Below are positions 12,293-24,479 of a stretch of DNA of 64,000 nucleotides, in pieces. The first letter of the stretch is position 1. Every line of letters starts with the position of its first letter. The position numbers and the translations under genes were made by a program. The notes beneath the pieces were generated by a model. That model was not told the origin of the DNA. It saw only the letters and a program-made list of their open reading frames with translations, and made no database searches. The stretch lies in NCBI GenBank assembly GCA_011109175.1, contig RDEW01000006.1, positions 421,668 to 485,667 on the forward strand. Direction: 5' to 3'. This stretch comes from Dicyema japonicum. Taxonomy: Eukaryota > Dicyemida > Rhombozoa > Dicyemidae.

Positions 12293-13651
12293 ATGACAAA
12301 AAGTGTCTGCGATATATTTGAACACTCCGACGAGGAACTACCTATTGCTGATAGCACTGTCAGCATCTTTGAAGTGATGACAGCTATCAGGGAATGCAAG
12401 GTCAATGCTCCAGGATATGACCACATATCAATGAAACTTATCAAAGAGGGTCCGGATATTTTGTTTGACTATCTGCGATGTCTTTATGATGGGTGTTTGC
12501 GACGACTTGGCCACTTGCCTTTAATATGGAAGAAAGCTGTTGTGAGGATGATTCCAAAACCAGGGAAGCCAAAGAGAGATCCGGCAAGCTACAGACCAAT
12601 TAGCTTAATATGTTCTTTCGCGAAAGTGATTGAACGTATCATTTTCAAAAGGCTAAGCAGACATATAGAAGAAAACGACTTTCTGATTCCGGAGCAGTGG
12701 GGTTTTCGTCCCGGAAGAGGCTGTGCAGACTGTTTCTTTCTACTGAATTCTGAAATCATGAAAGCAAAGGATTCCAAGAGACAAATAAACTTATTATGTC
12801 TTGATATCTCGAAAGCATTCGACAGTGTATGCCATGAAGCGTTGTTAAAGCAGCATCAGCATGAAGATACCTATTTGTTTGGCTAAGAAATTATCTTCAG
12901 GAAAGACAATCTTTTGTGAAGGTGGATATATATCTGATGCAATATCATTCAAAAGAGGATTACCTCAAGGTTCAGTATTGAGCCCTATTTTGTTTAATAT
13001 ATTTATGGACTTAGTTTTCCAAGTCCGAGGAATATTAATACTAGTCTTCTTATTTATGCGGATGACGTAATCGTGGTGGACACATCTCTAAAATCTTCTA
13101 TATCCGAAGGAAGAATCCGGGAGTATGTCGACCAGATTGAGCATTGGTGCAACTTGAGGAGGGCTAAAGCTCTCTGCTGAAAAATCTTCGCACTCCGAAT
13201 AAGCAGTTTGAAAAAGCACCTGAAACAAGAATACACACTGGGAGTAAACAATTCACACAGTCTGCGCTACCTGGGGGTCGAATATGGACACGCAGGAGAT
13301 TACATGGACGACATAAAGGGCAGGAGAAAGAGAGCCTTTCAGTCGCTCCTATGTACACGGAAGTTACACGTTAGCCGTCACACTTACCTGTTTATCTTAA
13401 AGGGAGTTATTCTCCCTAGCCTACTTTATGGGTGCGAGGGGTGGTTCTTCTCTTCGAAGAGGGACAAGATCTTATCCCTCCTAGAGAAGAGTAGAAGAAA
13501 TGCAATGAAGCTTTCCTTAAAAAAGAAACTGAAAGACAGTCTAAACGAGGACGAAAACAAGCTCCTGGAACCAATTAGCAAGATTGTGGAGGATCGGATC
13601 AATGGTTTTAGGAGGAGATCAAAGGTCCAGGACACATACATAAAGCTGTGA
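12293..13651 (+). pseudogene. LINE reverse transcriptase B, tandem unit 1
   Basis: Joined plus frames give a nearly whole RT: VNAPGYDHISMKLIKEGPD, MIPKPGKPKRDPASYRPISL, WGFRPGRGCADCFFLL, LLCLDISKAFDSVCHEALLK (palm Asp), a QGS(I/V)LSPILFNIF box, LLIYADDVIVVDTS (YADD, near 13050), SLRYLGVEYGHAG and LLYGCEGWFFS. Frameshifts interrupt it near 12850, 13070 and 13200. A 19-bp deletion relative to units 2 and 3 removes part of the LVSACVPR segment near 12850. No endonuclease domain is attached: the copy begins just after the CTTA tail of RT-A, so it is 5'-truncated. The family is related to RT-A; CR1/Jockey-like by motif wording, clade not settled. Confidence 0.8.
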
Positions 13652-14049
13652 AAATAAAGATTAAAAAGCTGGGAGAAACGTTCAGAAAAAGATTAATAAT
13701 AAAAAAAAGGAGGAAGGGTCCAGGTGTGGAGTCCAAGCCTTATCGAGATAAATTAGTAATTGGATGGATATCAAGGATAAATGGTACCCGGATGAACAAT
13801 CCAGGCCAACCGGCGGACTGGACCTATTCCATAACTTGTTGTTTTAATTCATTTCAGCGACAGATTTTTGAACTTTTGTCTTTGTTGCGTTTTCAATTCT
13901 TTTGATAATGTTGCAATTGTTCAATTTTTTTGGCTATCATGGAAATAAATTGTGATTCCTTTAGTTTCATTAATGACTCCTGTAACCATATAAGTTTGAC
14001 TCATCAGCCCGGACACGAAGATGGCCCCGGGTTCTCATACTATACGACA

Positions 14050-14640
14050 ATAAATAATAATATATATCTCCAGTTAATAGTTAGCTAAAAACGAGTTTTT
14101 TTGTCCTGTGAATAACCAACATCCTCATTAAAAAACGTAACTACTTTATTAAAATTATTTATATTTTCGTCGTATTTCCATATTCGTTGGTTTAACATTT
14201 TTTCACAAGCAATTATTAGATTCTCATACGCTGCATTTAATAATTTGTCGTCTTCTCACAACAAAATGGGTTCATTTCTTCATCTGATAAAGCGGGAGGA
14301 TATTTTGCCCCCATAAAAAGATAATATAGATTATTTTTAGTCTTCTGGTGGGTGGTACTATGATAAAAAACGATGACTTTCATAGAAGACTGATAAGACC
14401 CAAAATTTCCGTTAGATGAAATAACTGACGAAATCCATCTTTTTATACTTTGATTGAATGTTCAATTTATTGAAAATATTACCGTTTGACTTGGCATTGT
14501 ATCCGTGGAGACCTTGGCCTGCCTCTTAAATGCTTCTTCGAGTTCGCTTATATCCATCAAGAAAAAATGACCCATATAAAGACCTCTCCTTAACTAACAA
14601 CCCCATAGTTCTACAACCACCAGAAAGAATTCCTTGGAGA
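14050..14640. other. Unit-specific stretch left of HP1 copy 1
   Basis: Begins with about 100 bp of the segmental duplicate, then unknown sequence present in all three units (again near 18965-19557 and 23882-24458). On the minus strand a frame around 14530-14570 reads MDISELEEAFKRQAKVSTDT and ends at a GT that could start an intron. Further left, a frame reads EDDKLLNAAYENLIIACEKM. These may be exons of a small gene downstream of HP1, but I cannot name it. Confidence 0.3.
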
Positions 14641-14660
14641 CATTTATTTACGAAATAAAA

Positions 14661-15185
14661 TCAAATCTCACAAATGAAAGACTCGTAAAATTCAAACGCT
14701 TAGGGGACATTTTTCGTTAGCAATTTTGGAAGGAAGTAAGACGGCAACCAACTTGGACTTCCTTCAATCAAAACACAAAGTTACAGTTTTATTAGAAAAT
14801 GCAACCCATCATACTCATCGGTCACACCCAAAACCTTCTCCACATAATCATCTGTGATGTCCTCCCATTGGTCCTCTTCGACCTATTGAATCAGTTTCAT
14901 CTTTCACAGTTTCGAAGAGACGTTCATCAATTATTTTGGCCCTCTTCTCATCTGAGTTGGAAGGCGGGATCTCTTTCTTAGGTCTTCGTCTTTTTCGTTC
15001 AAATTTATCTATCAAATCTTTACAGTGAATGTATTCCTCAGGCTCCCATGAAGCATCCTCACTGTCATATTACCATAAATAAACATATCATAGTTTAGCC
15101 ATTTAACTTTATAGAATTTCTCTTGCTTTTTGCTGACTTTCACATCAACTATTGCCTCCACGTCGTACTCTATTAACTCTGACAT
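14661..15185 (-). pseudogene. HP1-like chromodomain/chromo-shadow gene, copy 1 (2-bp deletion)
   Basis: Same structure as copy 3 at 24480-25006: chromodomain (EYDVEAIVDVKV, FYKVKWLNYD, 23-nt intron, DASWEPEEYIHCKDLIDKF), basic hinge (ERKRRRPKKE), a 25-nt intron, a chromo-shadow domain (DYVEKVLGVTDEYDGLHFLI, 23-nt intron, KLVAVLLPSKIANEKCPLS) and the last helix IEFYESFICEI. Relative to copies 2 and 3 it lacks two bases near 14698 (CGTTTGAA against CGTTATTGAA or CGTCATTGAA). This shifts the frame just before IEFYESF, the helix that forms the HP1 dimer surface. HP1 proteins bind methylated H3K9 and build heterochromatin. Confidence 0.8.
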
Positions 15186-15270
15186 TTAATTTAAATTTAT
15201 TTTAAATTTTAATTATTTTATGAAACTTTTAAATTCATTTTTATATTAATAAAATTAATGAGATTGGAAG
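15186..15270. promoter_or_regulatory. Possible bidirectional promoter between HP1 and a plus-strand frame
   Basis: An 85-bp AT-rich gap separates the HP1 start codon (minus) from the first ATG of the plus-strand frame in unit 1. The same gap occurs in units 2 and 3. No TATA box or factor site can be singled out. The call rests only on the head-to-head layout. Confidence 0.25.
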
Positions 15271-15474
15271 ATGGATGGTTCCGAGTCATACGACCCGTTG
15301 TCACGAGATTCCTCTGCATCTGTGAGGAAGATGGAAACCCGCTTCGCTTCTCCACATACAAGACAAAAAAAACCGATTGGTACAAAAGTTCTTCCTCAAT
15401 CGGTTTCGTCTGAAAATGAGAGAAGGCTATTTCGAAAGTTAGTAGAAACAATGGAATTTGATTGCGGGAACTAG
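15271..15474 (+). CDS. Unidentified 67-residue frame, divergent from HP1
   Basis: Reads MDGSESYDPLSRDSSASVRK, then METRFASPHTRQKKPIG, SENERRLFRKLVETMEFDCG, stop. Serine- and basic-rich. About 60 bp on, a 27-nt GT...AG stretch precedes a frame reading CRINFMDFSFRMQSIAAIGS (15532-15620). In that frame two of the differences between units 1 and 2 are synonymous, so it may be a second exon. In unit 2 the first ATG is ACG and a poly-A indel shifts the frame; in unit 3 this ATG is also absent, though another lies just downstream. I do not recognise the family. Confidence 0.3.
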   Translation: MDGSESYDPLSRDSSASVRKMETRFASPHTRQKKPIGTKVLPQSVSSENERRLFRKLVETMEFDCGN

Positions 15475-15758
15475 AAACATCTAACTGTTTGACGTTTTCT
15501 CTGTGATCCTGAGATTCTAAATAAATAAGTGCCGGATAAATTTCATGGACTTCTCTTTTCGAATGCAGTCCATTGCGGCTATAGGTTCCACGAATCTACC
15601 ATACTTATTGGCTTGATGGGTGACACCGTGTTATTCACGTATAGCAAATCGGATTATCTATAGCAACTTCCCCAGAAAATTCAGGGGTTGAAGAAGTCTT
15701 GACCAATGGACTCAGGATGTTGAATGTGCTTAATGCGCCTGTCCCCTATGGTTGTTAG

Positions 15759-17030
15759 TTGTATTCGTTAAGATTGATAAACAAAGCTCGATCAGACGTC
15801 TTTCGGCACCTACACCATTCTCCTAAATACACGTGGAACCATGGCCGTGGTTTCCTTCGTTTCCGACCTGGACTGTTCAAGGAAGGGCCGGATGATCTTC
15901 TGCTTGTGCTGAGGAATCTATTTAACGCGAGTATTACTCATGGATATGTCCCAATACGATGGAAATGTTCTATTATCAGAATGGTACTCAAACCGAGAAA
16001 GTCGGGGAGGAACCCTCTCAACTATAGACCGATCAGCCTCATTTGCTCTATATCCAAGATTGCTGAGCGAATTATCTTCAAAGGCTGAACGAGCACATAG
16101 AAGAGAGTGGATTCCTCCTCGCGGAACAATGGGCTTCAGACCTGGAAAATCCTGTACGGACTGTATCTACTAGATGCACACGACGGTATTGAGAGGTCTG
16201 GAATTCAAGAGACAAGTCAACCTAGTATGTCTGGATCTGTCTAAAGCTTTTGATAGCATGTGGCATGAAGCCCTCCTATCAAGGCTAGCAGCTGCGAAAA
16301 TCCATAAGAAACACTTCATATGGATAAAGAACTAGCTAACAGAACGAACTTCCCGAATACGTGTCGGACCATATATGTCAAAAGATATTACATTGAAGAG
16401 GGGAGTTCCACAGGGCTCTATCTTGAGCCCGCTGTTGTTCAATATATTCCTATCTGATTTTCTAACTCAACCGAATATAAACACAAGACTATTGATATAC
16501 GCCGATGATATTCTGATCACAGATACATCTGACAAATCAACTTTTTCGGAGAAAAAATCATGTCATTCATTGGACAAGTTCAGGACTGGTGCACAAAAAG
16601 AGGGATGAGATCCAGTCGCCTAAGGAGGCATCAGAAGCAGACTTACTCATTAGAGATTCCTAAGTAAACTCAATGCGCTACCTCGGGATAGCAATCGATG
16701 GGAATGGTTCCTTCATGGAGGACATAAGACGAAAAAGGAAGAAGGCGCTTCAAGCACTCTTATGTACGAGAAAGTTGTTTGTAAGCCTTGGAAACCTTCT
16801 TGTTCATCTTCATGAGGATCATCCTACCGGAACTGCTATATGGATGCGAAGCATGGTTTTTCTCTTGCCAAATAGAAAGAATAATGTTTTTCATGGAAAA
16901 AACCAGAAGGTCGGCAATAAAGTTGGCTTTGGGGAAAAGGCTCTGGGATGCTCTCAGTACTGAAGAAGACATGATTCTAACTCCTGTTAAAAACATCGTA
17001 GAGAAAAGAATCAATGGGATCCAACGATAG
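15759..17030 (+). pseudogene. LINE RT-A hybrid 1 (unit 1/unit 2 junction)
   Basis: The 5' half is right-edge type: RFRPGLFKEGPDDLLLVLRN, MVLKPRKSGRNPLNYRPISL, a GFRPGKSCTDCIY motif, LVCLDLSKAFDSMWHEALLS and KRGVPQGSILSPLLFNIF. From base 16438 it switches to the left-edge type: SDFLTQPNINTRLLIYADDI, then MRYLGIAIDGNGSF and LYGCEAWFFS, with the stop at 17030. The switch falls in the 12-bp TTCAATATATTC. Stops and frameshifts near 16087, 16173, 16335 and 16550 make it dead. Confidence 0.85.
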
Positions 17031-17204
17031 AAGATAACTAAATGGAGTGTGGATACATCGGAAGTGTCCAGGCCGCATAGGCGGACACGTTTAAATATCC
17101 TAAAAATAACTCCTTACTTACTTACTTTGGAATAAATTTGGTCTAGTTTGGTTCAGGATCAGCTCCAAAAAATTCAGGGTGTGGATCCGTAAAGTTTGAT
17201 CCCT

Positions 17205-18572
17205 GATGACAAAAAGTCTGCCGACATATTTGAACGCTCCGACGAGGAACTACCTATTGCTGATAGCACTGTCTGCATCTTTAAGTGATGACAGCTATCA
17301 GGGAATGCAAGGTCAATGCTCCAGGATATGACCACATATCAATGACACTTATCAAAGAGGGTCCGGATATTTTGTTTGACTATCTGCGATGTCTTTATGA
17401 TGGGTGTTTGCGACTTGGCCACCTGCCTTTAATATGGAAGAAAGCTGTTGTGAGGATGATTCCAAAACCAGGGAAGCCAAAAAGAGATCCGGCAAGCTAC
17501 AGACCAATTAGCTTAATATGTTCTTTCGCGAAAGTGATTGAACGTATCATTTTCAAAAGGCTAAGCAGACATATAGAAGAGAATGACTTTCTGATTCCGG
17601 AGCAGTGAGGTTTTCGTCCCAGAAGAGGCTGTGTAGACTGTTTCTTTCTACTGAATTCTGAAATCATGAAAGCAAGGATTCCAAAAGGCAAATAAACTTA
17701 TTATGTCTTGATATCTCGAAAGCATTCGACAGTGTATGCCATGAAGCGTTGTTAAAGCAGCTTGTATCAGCATGTGTTCCAAGATACCTATTTGTTTGGC
17801 TAAGAAATTATCTTCAGGAAAGACAATCTTTTGTGAAGGTGTGTGGAAATATATTCGATGCAACATCATTCAAGAGGGGAGTACCACAAGGTTCGATATT
17901 GAGCCCTATTTTGTTTAATATATTCATGGCGAGTTTTCCATGTCCGAGGAATATTAATGCTAGTCTTCTTATTTATGCGGATGACGTAATCGTGGTGGAC
18001 ACATCTCTAAAATCTTCTATATCCGAAGGAAGAATCCGGGAGTATGTCGACCAGATTGAGCATTGGTGCAACTTGAGAGGGCTAAAGCTTTCTGCTGAAA
18101 AATCTTCGCACTCCGAATAAGCAGTTTGAAAAAGCACCTGAAACAAGAATACACACTGGGAGTAAACAATTCACACAGTCTGCGCTACCTGGGGGTCGAC
18201 TATGGACACGCAGGAGATTACATGGACGACATAAAGGGGAAGAGAAAGAGAGCCTTTCAGTCGCTCCTATGTACACGGAAGTTACACGTTAGCCGTGACA
18301 CTTACCTGTTTATCTTCAAGGGAGTTATTCTCCCTAGCCTACTTTATGGGTGCGAGGGGTGGTTCTTCTCTCGAAGAGGGACAAGATATTATCCCTCCTA
18401 GAGAAGACTAGAAAGCTGCAATTAACCTCTCCTTAAAAAGAAACTGAAAGACTGTCTAAACGAGGACGAAAACAAGCTCCTGGAACCGATTAGCAAAATT
18501 CTGGAGGATCGGATCAATGTTTTCAGGAGGAGATCTAAGGTCCAGGACACATACATAAAGCTGGGAGAATAA
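17205..18572 (+). pseudogene. LINE reverse transcriptase B, tandem unit 2
   Basis: Same protein as in unit 1, with palm motifs CLDISKAFDSVCHEALLKQL, VSACVPRYLFVWLRNYLQER, FKRGVPQGSILSPILFNIF and LLIYADDVIVVDTS. A block at about 17838-17960 differs from units 1 and 3: CGNIFDATSFKRGVPQ here, against DIYLMQYHSKEDYL-type frames there, plus a different ASFPCPRNINASL segment. This version keeps the frame open through the YADD box and looks ancestral. Frameshifts and stops remain near 17606, 17678, 18115 and 18390. Ends LGE-stop at 18572. Confidence 0.8.
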
Positions 18573-19577
18573 AGATTAAAAAGCTGGGAGAAACGTTCCG
18601 AAAAAGATTAATAATAAAAAAAAGGAGGAAGGGTCCAGGTGTGGAGTCCAAGCCTTATCGAGATAATTTAGTAATTGGATGGATATCAAGGATAAATGGT
18701 ACCCGGATGAACAATCCAGGCCAACCGGCGGACTGGACCTATTCCATAACTTGTTGTTTTAATTCATTTCAGCGACAGATTTTTGAACTTTTGTTTTTGT
18801 TGCGTTTTCAATTCTTTTGATGATGTTGCAATTGTTCAATTTTTTTGGCTATCATGGAAATAAATTGTGATTCCTTTGGTTTCATTAATGACTCCTGTAA
18901 CCATATAAGTTTGACTCATCAGCCCAGACACGAAGATGGCCCCGGGTTCTCATACTATACGACAATAAATAATAATATATATCTCCAGTTAATAGTTAGC
19001 TAAAAACGAGTTTTTTTGTCCTGTGAATAACCAACATCCTCATTAAAAAACGTAACTACTTTATTAAAATTAATTTATATTTTCGTCGTATTTCCATATT
19101 CGTTGGTTTAACATTTTTTTCACAAGCAATTATTAGATTCTCATACGCTGCATTTAATAATTTGTCGTCTTCTCACAACAAAATGGGTTCATTTCTTCAT
19201 CTGATAAAGCGGGAGGATATTTTGCCCCCATAAAAAGATAATATAGATTATTTTTAGTCTTCTGGTGGGTGGTACTATGATAAAAAACGATGACTTTCAT
19301 AGAAGACTGATAAGACCCAAAATTTCCGTTAGATGAAATAGCTGACGAAATCCATCTTTTTATACTTTGATTGAATGTTCAATTTATTGAAAATATTACC
19401 GTTTGACTTGGCATTGTATCCGTGGAGACCTTGGCCTGCCTCTTAAATGCTTCTTCGAGTTCGCTTATATCCATCAAGAAAAAATGACCCATATAAAGAC
19501 CTCTCCTTAACTAACAACCCCATAGTTCTACAACCACCAGAAAGAATTCCTTGGAGACATTTATTTACGAAATAAAA

Positions 19578-20104
19578 TCAAATCTCACAAATGAAAGACT
19601 CGTAAAATTCAATAACGCTTAGGGGACATTTTTCGTTAGCAATTTTGGAAGGAAGTAAGACGGCAACCAACTTGGACTTCCTTCAATCAAAACACAAAGT
19701 TACAGTTTTATTAGAAAATGCAACCCATCATACTCATCGGTCACTCCCAAAACCTTCTCCACATAATCATCTGTAATGTCCTCCCATTGGTCCTCTTCGA
19801 CCTATTGAATCAGTTTCATCTTTCACAGTTTCGAAGAGACGTTCATCAATTATTTTGGCCCTTTTCTCATCTGAGTTGGAAGGCGGGATCTCTTTCTTAG
19901 GTCTTCGTCTTTTTCGTTCAAATTTATCTATCAAATCTTTACAGTGAATGTATTCCTCAGGCACCCATGAAGCATCCTCACTGTCATATTAGCATAAATA
20001 AACATATCATAGTTTAGCCATTTAACTTCTTAGAATTTCTCTTGCTTTTTGCTGATTTTCACGTCAACTATTGCCTCCACGTCGTACTCTATTAACTCTG
20101 ACAT
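19578..20104 (-). pseudogene. HP1-like chromodomain gene, copy 2 (nonsense mutation)
   Basis: Same exon-intron layout and length (527 bp) as copy 3. The codon pair for Tyr-Lys in the FYKVKW strand of the chromodomain is TAA-GAA here (20030-20032), an in-frame stop. A further change turns WEPEE into WVPEE, altering a residue next to the aromatic cage. The chromo-shadow half is otherwise intact, including the VIEFYESF helix. Without readthrough this copy cannot make the full protein. Confidence 0.8.
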
Positions 20105-20679
20105 TTAATTTAAATTTATTTTAAATTTTAATTATTTTATGAAACGTTTAAATTCATTTTTATATTAATAAAATTAATGAGATTGGAAGACGGATGGTTC
20201 CGAGTCATACGACCCGTTGTCACGAAATTCCTCTGCATCTGTGAGGAAGATGAAAATCCGCTTCGCTTGTCCACATACAAGACAAAAGAAAACCGATTGG
20301 TAAAAAAGTTCTTCCCCAATCGGTTTCGTCTGAAAATGAGAGAAGGCTCTTTCGAAAGTTAGTAAAAACAATGGAATTTAATTGCGGGAACTAGAAACAT
20401 CTAACTGTTTGACGTTTTCTCTGTGATCCTGGAATTCTAAATAAATAAGTGCCGGATAAATTTCATGGACTTCTCATTTCGAATGCAGTCCATAGCGGCT
20501 ATAGGTTCCACGAATCTACCATACTTATTGGCTTGATGGGTGACACCGTGTTATTCATGTATAGCAAATCGGATTATCTATAGCAACTTCCCCAGAAAAT
20601 TCAGGGGTTGAAGAAGTTTTGACCAATGGACTCAGGATGTTGAATGTGCTTAATGCGCCTGTCCTCCATGGTTGTTTGT

Positions 20680-21949
20680 TGTATTTGTTAAAATTGATAA
20701 ACAAAGCTCAATCAGACGTCTTTCGGCACCTACACCATTCTCCTTAATACACGTCGAACCATGGCCATGGTTTCCTTTGTTTCCGACGTGGACTGTTCAA
20801 GGAAGGGCCGGATGATCTGCTGCTTTTGCTGAGGAATCTATTTAACGCGAGTATTACTCATGGATATGTCCCAATACGATGAAAATGTTCTATTATCAGA
20901 ATGGTACTCAAACCGAGAAAGTCGGGGAGGAACCCTCTCAACTATAGACCGATCAGCCTCATTTGCTCTATATCCAAGATTGCTGAGCGAATTATCTTCA
21001 AAGGCTGAACGAGCACATAGAAGAGAGTGGATTCCTCCTCGCGGAACAATGGGGCTTCAGACCTGGAAAATCCTGTACGGACTGTATCTACTAGATGCAC
21101 ACGACGGTATTGAGAGGTCTGGAATTCAAGAGACAAGTCAACCTAGTATGTCTGGATCTGTCTAAAGCTTTTGATAGCATGTGGCATGAAGCCCTCCTAT
21201 CAAGGCTAGCAGCTGCGAAAATCCATAAGAAACACTTCATATGGATAAAGAACTAGCTAACAGAACGAACTTCCCGAATACGTGTCGGACCATATATGTC
21301 AAAAGATATTACATTGAAGAGGGGAGTTCCACAGGGCTCTATCTTGAGCCGCTGTTGTTCAATATATTCCTATCTGATTTTCTAACTCAACCGAATATAA
21401 ACACAAGACTATTGATATACGCCGATGATATTCTGATCACAGATACATCTGACAAATCAACTTTTTCGGAGAAAAAATCATGTCATTCATTGGACAAGTT
21501 CAGGACTGGTGCACAAAAAGAGGGATGAGATCCAGTCGCCTAAGGAGGCATCAGAAGCAGACTTACTCATTAGAGATTCCTAAAGTAAACTCAATGCGCT
21601 ACCTCGGATAGCAATCGATGGAAATGGTTCCTTCATGAAGGACATAAGACGAAGAAGGAAGAAGGCGCTTCAAGCACTCTTATGTACGAAAAAGTTGCTT
21701 GTAAGCCTGGAAACCTTCTTGTTCATCTTCATGAGGATCATCCTACCGGAACTGCTATATGGATGCGAAGCATAGTTTTACTATTGCCAAAGAGAAAGAA
21801 TAATGTTTCTTATGGAAAAAACCAGAAGGTCAGCAATAAAGCTGGCTTTAGGGAAAAGGCTCTGGGATGCTCTCAGCACTAAAAAAAACATGATTCTAAC
21901 TCCTGTTAAGAACATCGTAGAGAAAAGAATCAATGGGATCCGACGATAG
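20680..21949 (+). pseudogene. LINE RT-A hybrid 2 (unit 2/unit 3 junction)
   Basis: Second hybrid with the same switch point at 21358: right-edge type before it, left-edge type after it. Motifs as in hybrid 1 (LSKAFDSMWHEALLS, LLIYADDILITDTS, LYGCEA). Extra decay: one C is missing before the switch (GAGCCGCTG), another base is missing in the RYLGIAID region, and there are further substitutions in the thumb, such as the loss of W in LYGCEAWFF. Ends at a stop at 21949. Confidence 0.85.
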
Positions 21950-22129
21950 AAGATAACTATATGGAGTGTGGATACATCGGAAGTGTCCGGGCCGCATAGG
22001 CGGACACGTTTAAATATCCTAAAAATAACTCCTTACTTTCTTACTTTGGAATAAATTTGGTCTAGTTTGGTTCAGGATCAGCTCCAAAAAATTCAGGGTG
22101 TGGATCCGTGGAGTTTGATCCCTGATGAC

Positions 22130-23479
22130 AAAAAGTGTCTGCCGATATATTTGAACGCTCCGACGATGAACTACCTATTGCTGATAGCACTGTCTGCATC
22201 TTTAAGTGATGACAGCTATCAGGGAATGCAAGGTCAATGCTCCAGGATATGACCACATATCAATGAAACTTATCAAAGAGGGTCCGGATATTTTGTTTGA
22301 CTGTCTGCGATGTCTTTATGATGGGTGTTTGCGACTTGGCCACTTGCCTTTAATATGGAAGAAAGCTGTTGTGAGGATGATTCCAAAACCAGGGAAGCCA
22401 AAGAGAGATCCGGCAAGCTACAGACCAATTAGCTTAATATGTTCTTTCGCGAAAGTGATTGCACGTATCATTTTCAAAAGGCTAAGCAGACATATAGAAG
22501 AAAACGACTTTCTGATTCCGGAGAAGTGGGGTTTTCGTCCGGAAGAGGCTGTGCAGACTGTTTCTTTCTACTGAATTCTGAAATCATGAAAGCAGAGGAT
22601 TCCAAGAGACAAATAAACTTATTATGTCTTGATATCTCGAAAGCATTCGACAGTGTATGCCATGAACCGTTGTTAAAGCAGCTTGTATCAGCATGTGTTC
22701 CAAGATACCTATTTGTTTGGCTAAGAAATTATCTTCAGGAAAGACAATTTTTTGTGAAGGTGGATATATATCTGATGCAATATCATTCAAAAGAGGATTA
22801 CCTCAAGGTTCAGTATTGAGCCATATTTTGTTTAATATATTTATGGACTTAGTTTTCCAAGTCCGAGGAATATTAATACTAGTCTTCTTATTTATGCGGA
22901 TGACGTAATCGTGGTGGACACATCTCTAAAATCTTCTATATCGAAGGAAGAATCCGGGAGTATGAGTATTGGTGCAACTTGAGAGGGCTAAAGCTCTCTG
23001 CTGAAAAATCTTCGCACTCCGAATAAGCAGTTTGAAAAAGCACCTGAAACAAGAATACACACTGGGAGTAAACAATTCACACAGTCTGCGCTACCTGGGG
23101 TCGACTATGGACACGCAGGAGATTAGATGGACGACATAAAGGGGAGGAGAAAGAGAGCCTTTCAGTCGCTCCTATGTACACGGAAGTTACACGTTAGCCG
23201 TGACACTTACCTGTTTATCTTCAAGGGAAGTTATTCTCCCTAGCCTACTTTATGGGTGCGAGGGTGGTTCTTCTCTTCGAAGAGGACAAGATCTTATCCC
23301 TCCTAGAGAAGAGTAGAAAAGCTGCAATTAAGCTCTCCTTAAAAAAGAAACTGAAAGACTGTCTAAACGAGGACGAAAACAAGCTCATGGAACCGATTAG
23401 CAAGATTGTGGAGGATCGGATCAATGGTTTCAGGAGGAGATCAAAGGTCCAGGACACATACATAAAGCTGGGAGAATAA
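22130..23479 (+). pseudogene. LINE reverse transcriptase B, tandem unit 3
   Basis: Homologous to units 1 and 2. Shares the DIYLMQYHSKEDYL-type block with unit 1 but keeps the LVSACVPRYLFVW segment that unit 1 lost. A 10-bp deletion near 22963 removes the VDQIE segment, and small indels occur near 22540, 23098, 23230 and 23265. The YADD box (LLIYADDVIV equivalent near 22890) is present in a shifted frame. Non-functional. Confidence 0.8.
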
Positions 23480-24479
23480 AGATTAAAAAGCTGGGAGAAA
23501 CGTTCCGAAAAAGATTAATAATAAAAAAAAGGAGGAAGGGTCCAGGTGTGGAGTCCAAGCCTTATCGAGATAAATTAGTAATTGGATGGATATCAAGGAT
23601 AAATGGTACCCGGATGAACAATCCAGGCCAACCGGCGGACTGGACCTATTCCATAACTTGTTGTTTTAATTCATTTCAGCGACAGATTTTTGAACTTTTG
23701 TCTTTGTTGCGTTTTCAATTCTTTTGATAATGTTGCAATTGTTCAATTTTTTGGCTATCATGGAAATAAATTGTGATTCCTTTGGTTTCATTAATGACTC
23801 CTGTAACCATATAAGTTTGACTCATCAGCCCGGACACGAAGATGGCCCCGGGTTCTCATACTATACGACAATAAATAATAATATATATCTCCAGTTAATA
23901 GTTAGCTAAAAACGAGTTTTTTTGTCCTGTAAATAACCAACATCCATTAAAAAACGTAACTACTTTATTAAAATTATTTATATTTTCGTCGTATTTACAT
24001 ATTCGTTGGTTTAACATTTTTTCACAAGCAATTATTAGATTCTCATACGCTGCATTTAATAATTTGTCGTCTTCTCACAACAAAATGGGTTCATTTCTTC
24101 ATCTGATAAAGCGGGAGGATATTTTGCCCCCATAAAAAGATAATATAGATTATTTTTAGTCTTCTGGTGGGTGGTACTATGATAAAAAACGATGACTTTC
24201 ATAGAAGACTGATAAGACCCAAAATTTCCGTTAGATGAAATAACTGACGAAATCCATCTTTTTATACTTTGATTGAATGTTCAATTTATTGAAAATATTA
24301 CCGTTTGACTTGGCATTGTATCCGTGGAGACCTTGGCCTGCCTCTTAAATGCTTCTTCGAGTTCGCTTATATCCATCAAGAAAAAATGACCCATATAAAG
24401 ACCTCTCCTTAACTAACAACCCCATAGTTCTACAACCACCAGAAAGAATTCCTTGGAGACATTTATTTACAAAATAAAA

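Larger units (their letters stand above)
9585..14049 (+). mobile_element. Ginger-like (gypsy-integrase-type) DNA element with nested repeats
   Basis: The edges are defined by interruption of the duplicated segment. The left end is TGTCGTAT, followed by a CACGTCCGGGCTGAT block. The right end is ATACGACA, whose inverted complement also leads into CGTGTCCGGGCTGATGAGTC, though about 30 bp further in. Terminal TGT...ACA and an integrase with no adjacent RT of its own fit the Ginger superfamily. AATAAA-like sequence flanks both sides, but I could not settle a clean target duplication. The interior holds the integrase relic, a minisatellite and two LINE RT fragments. The right end is repeated in tandem units 2 and 3. 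Confidence 0.5.

Noticed and set aside
14799-14981. Plus-strand 60-residue frame repeated in all three units (also 19718 and 24620)
   Set aside because: It is the shadow of the HP1 coding region on the opposite strand; the minus reading aligns with the chromodomain and chromo-shadow folds and the plus one with nothing.
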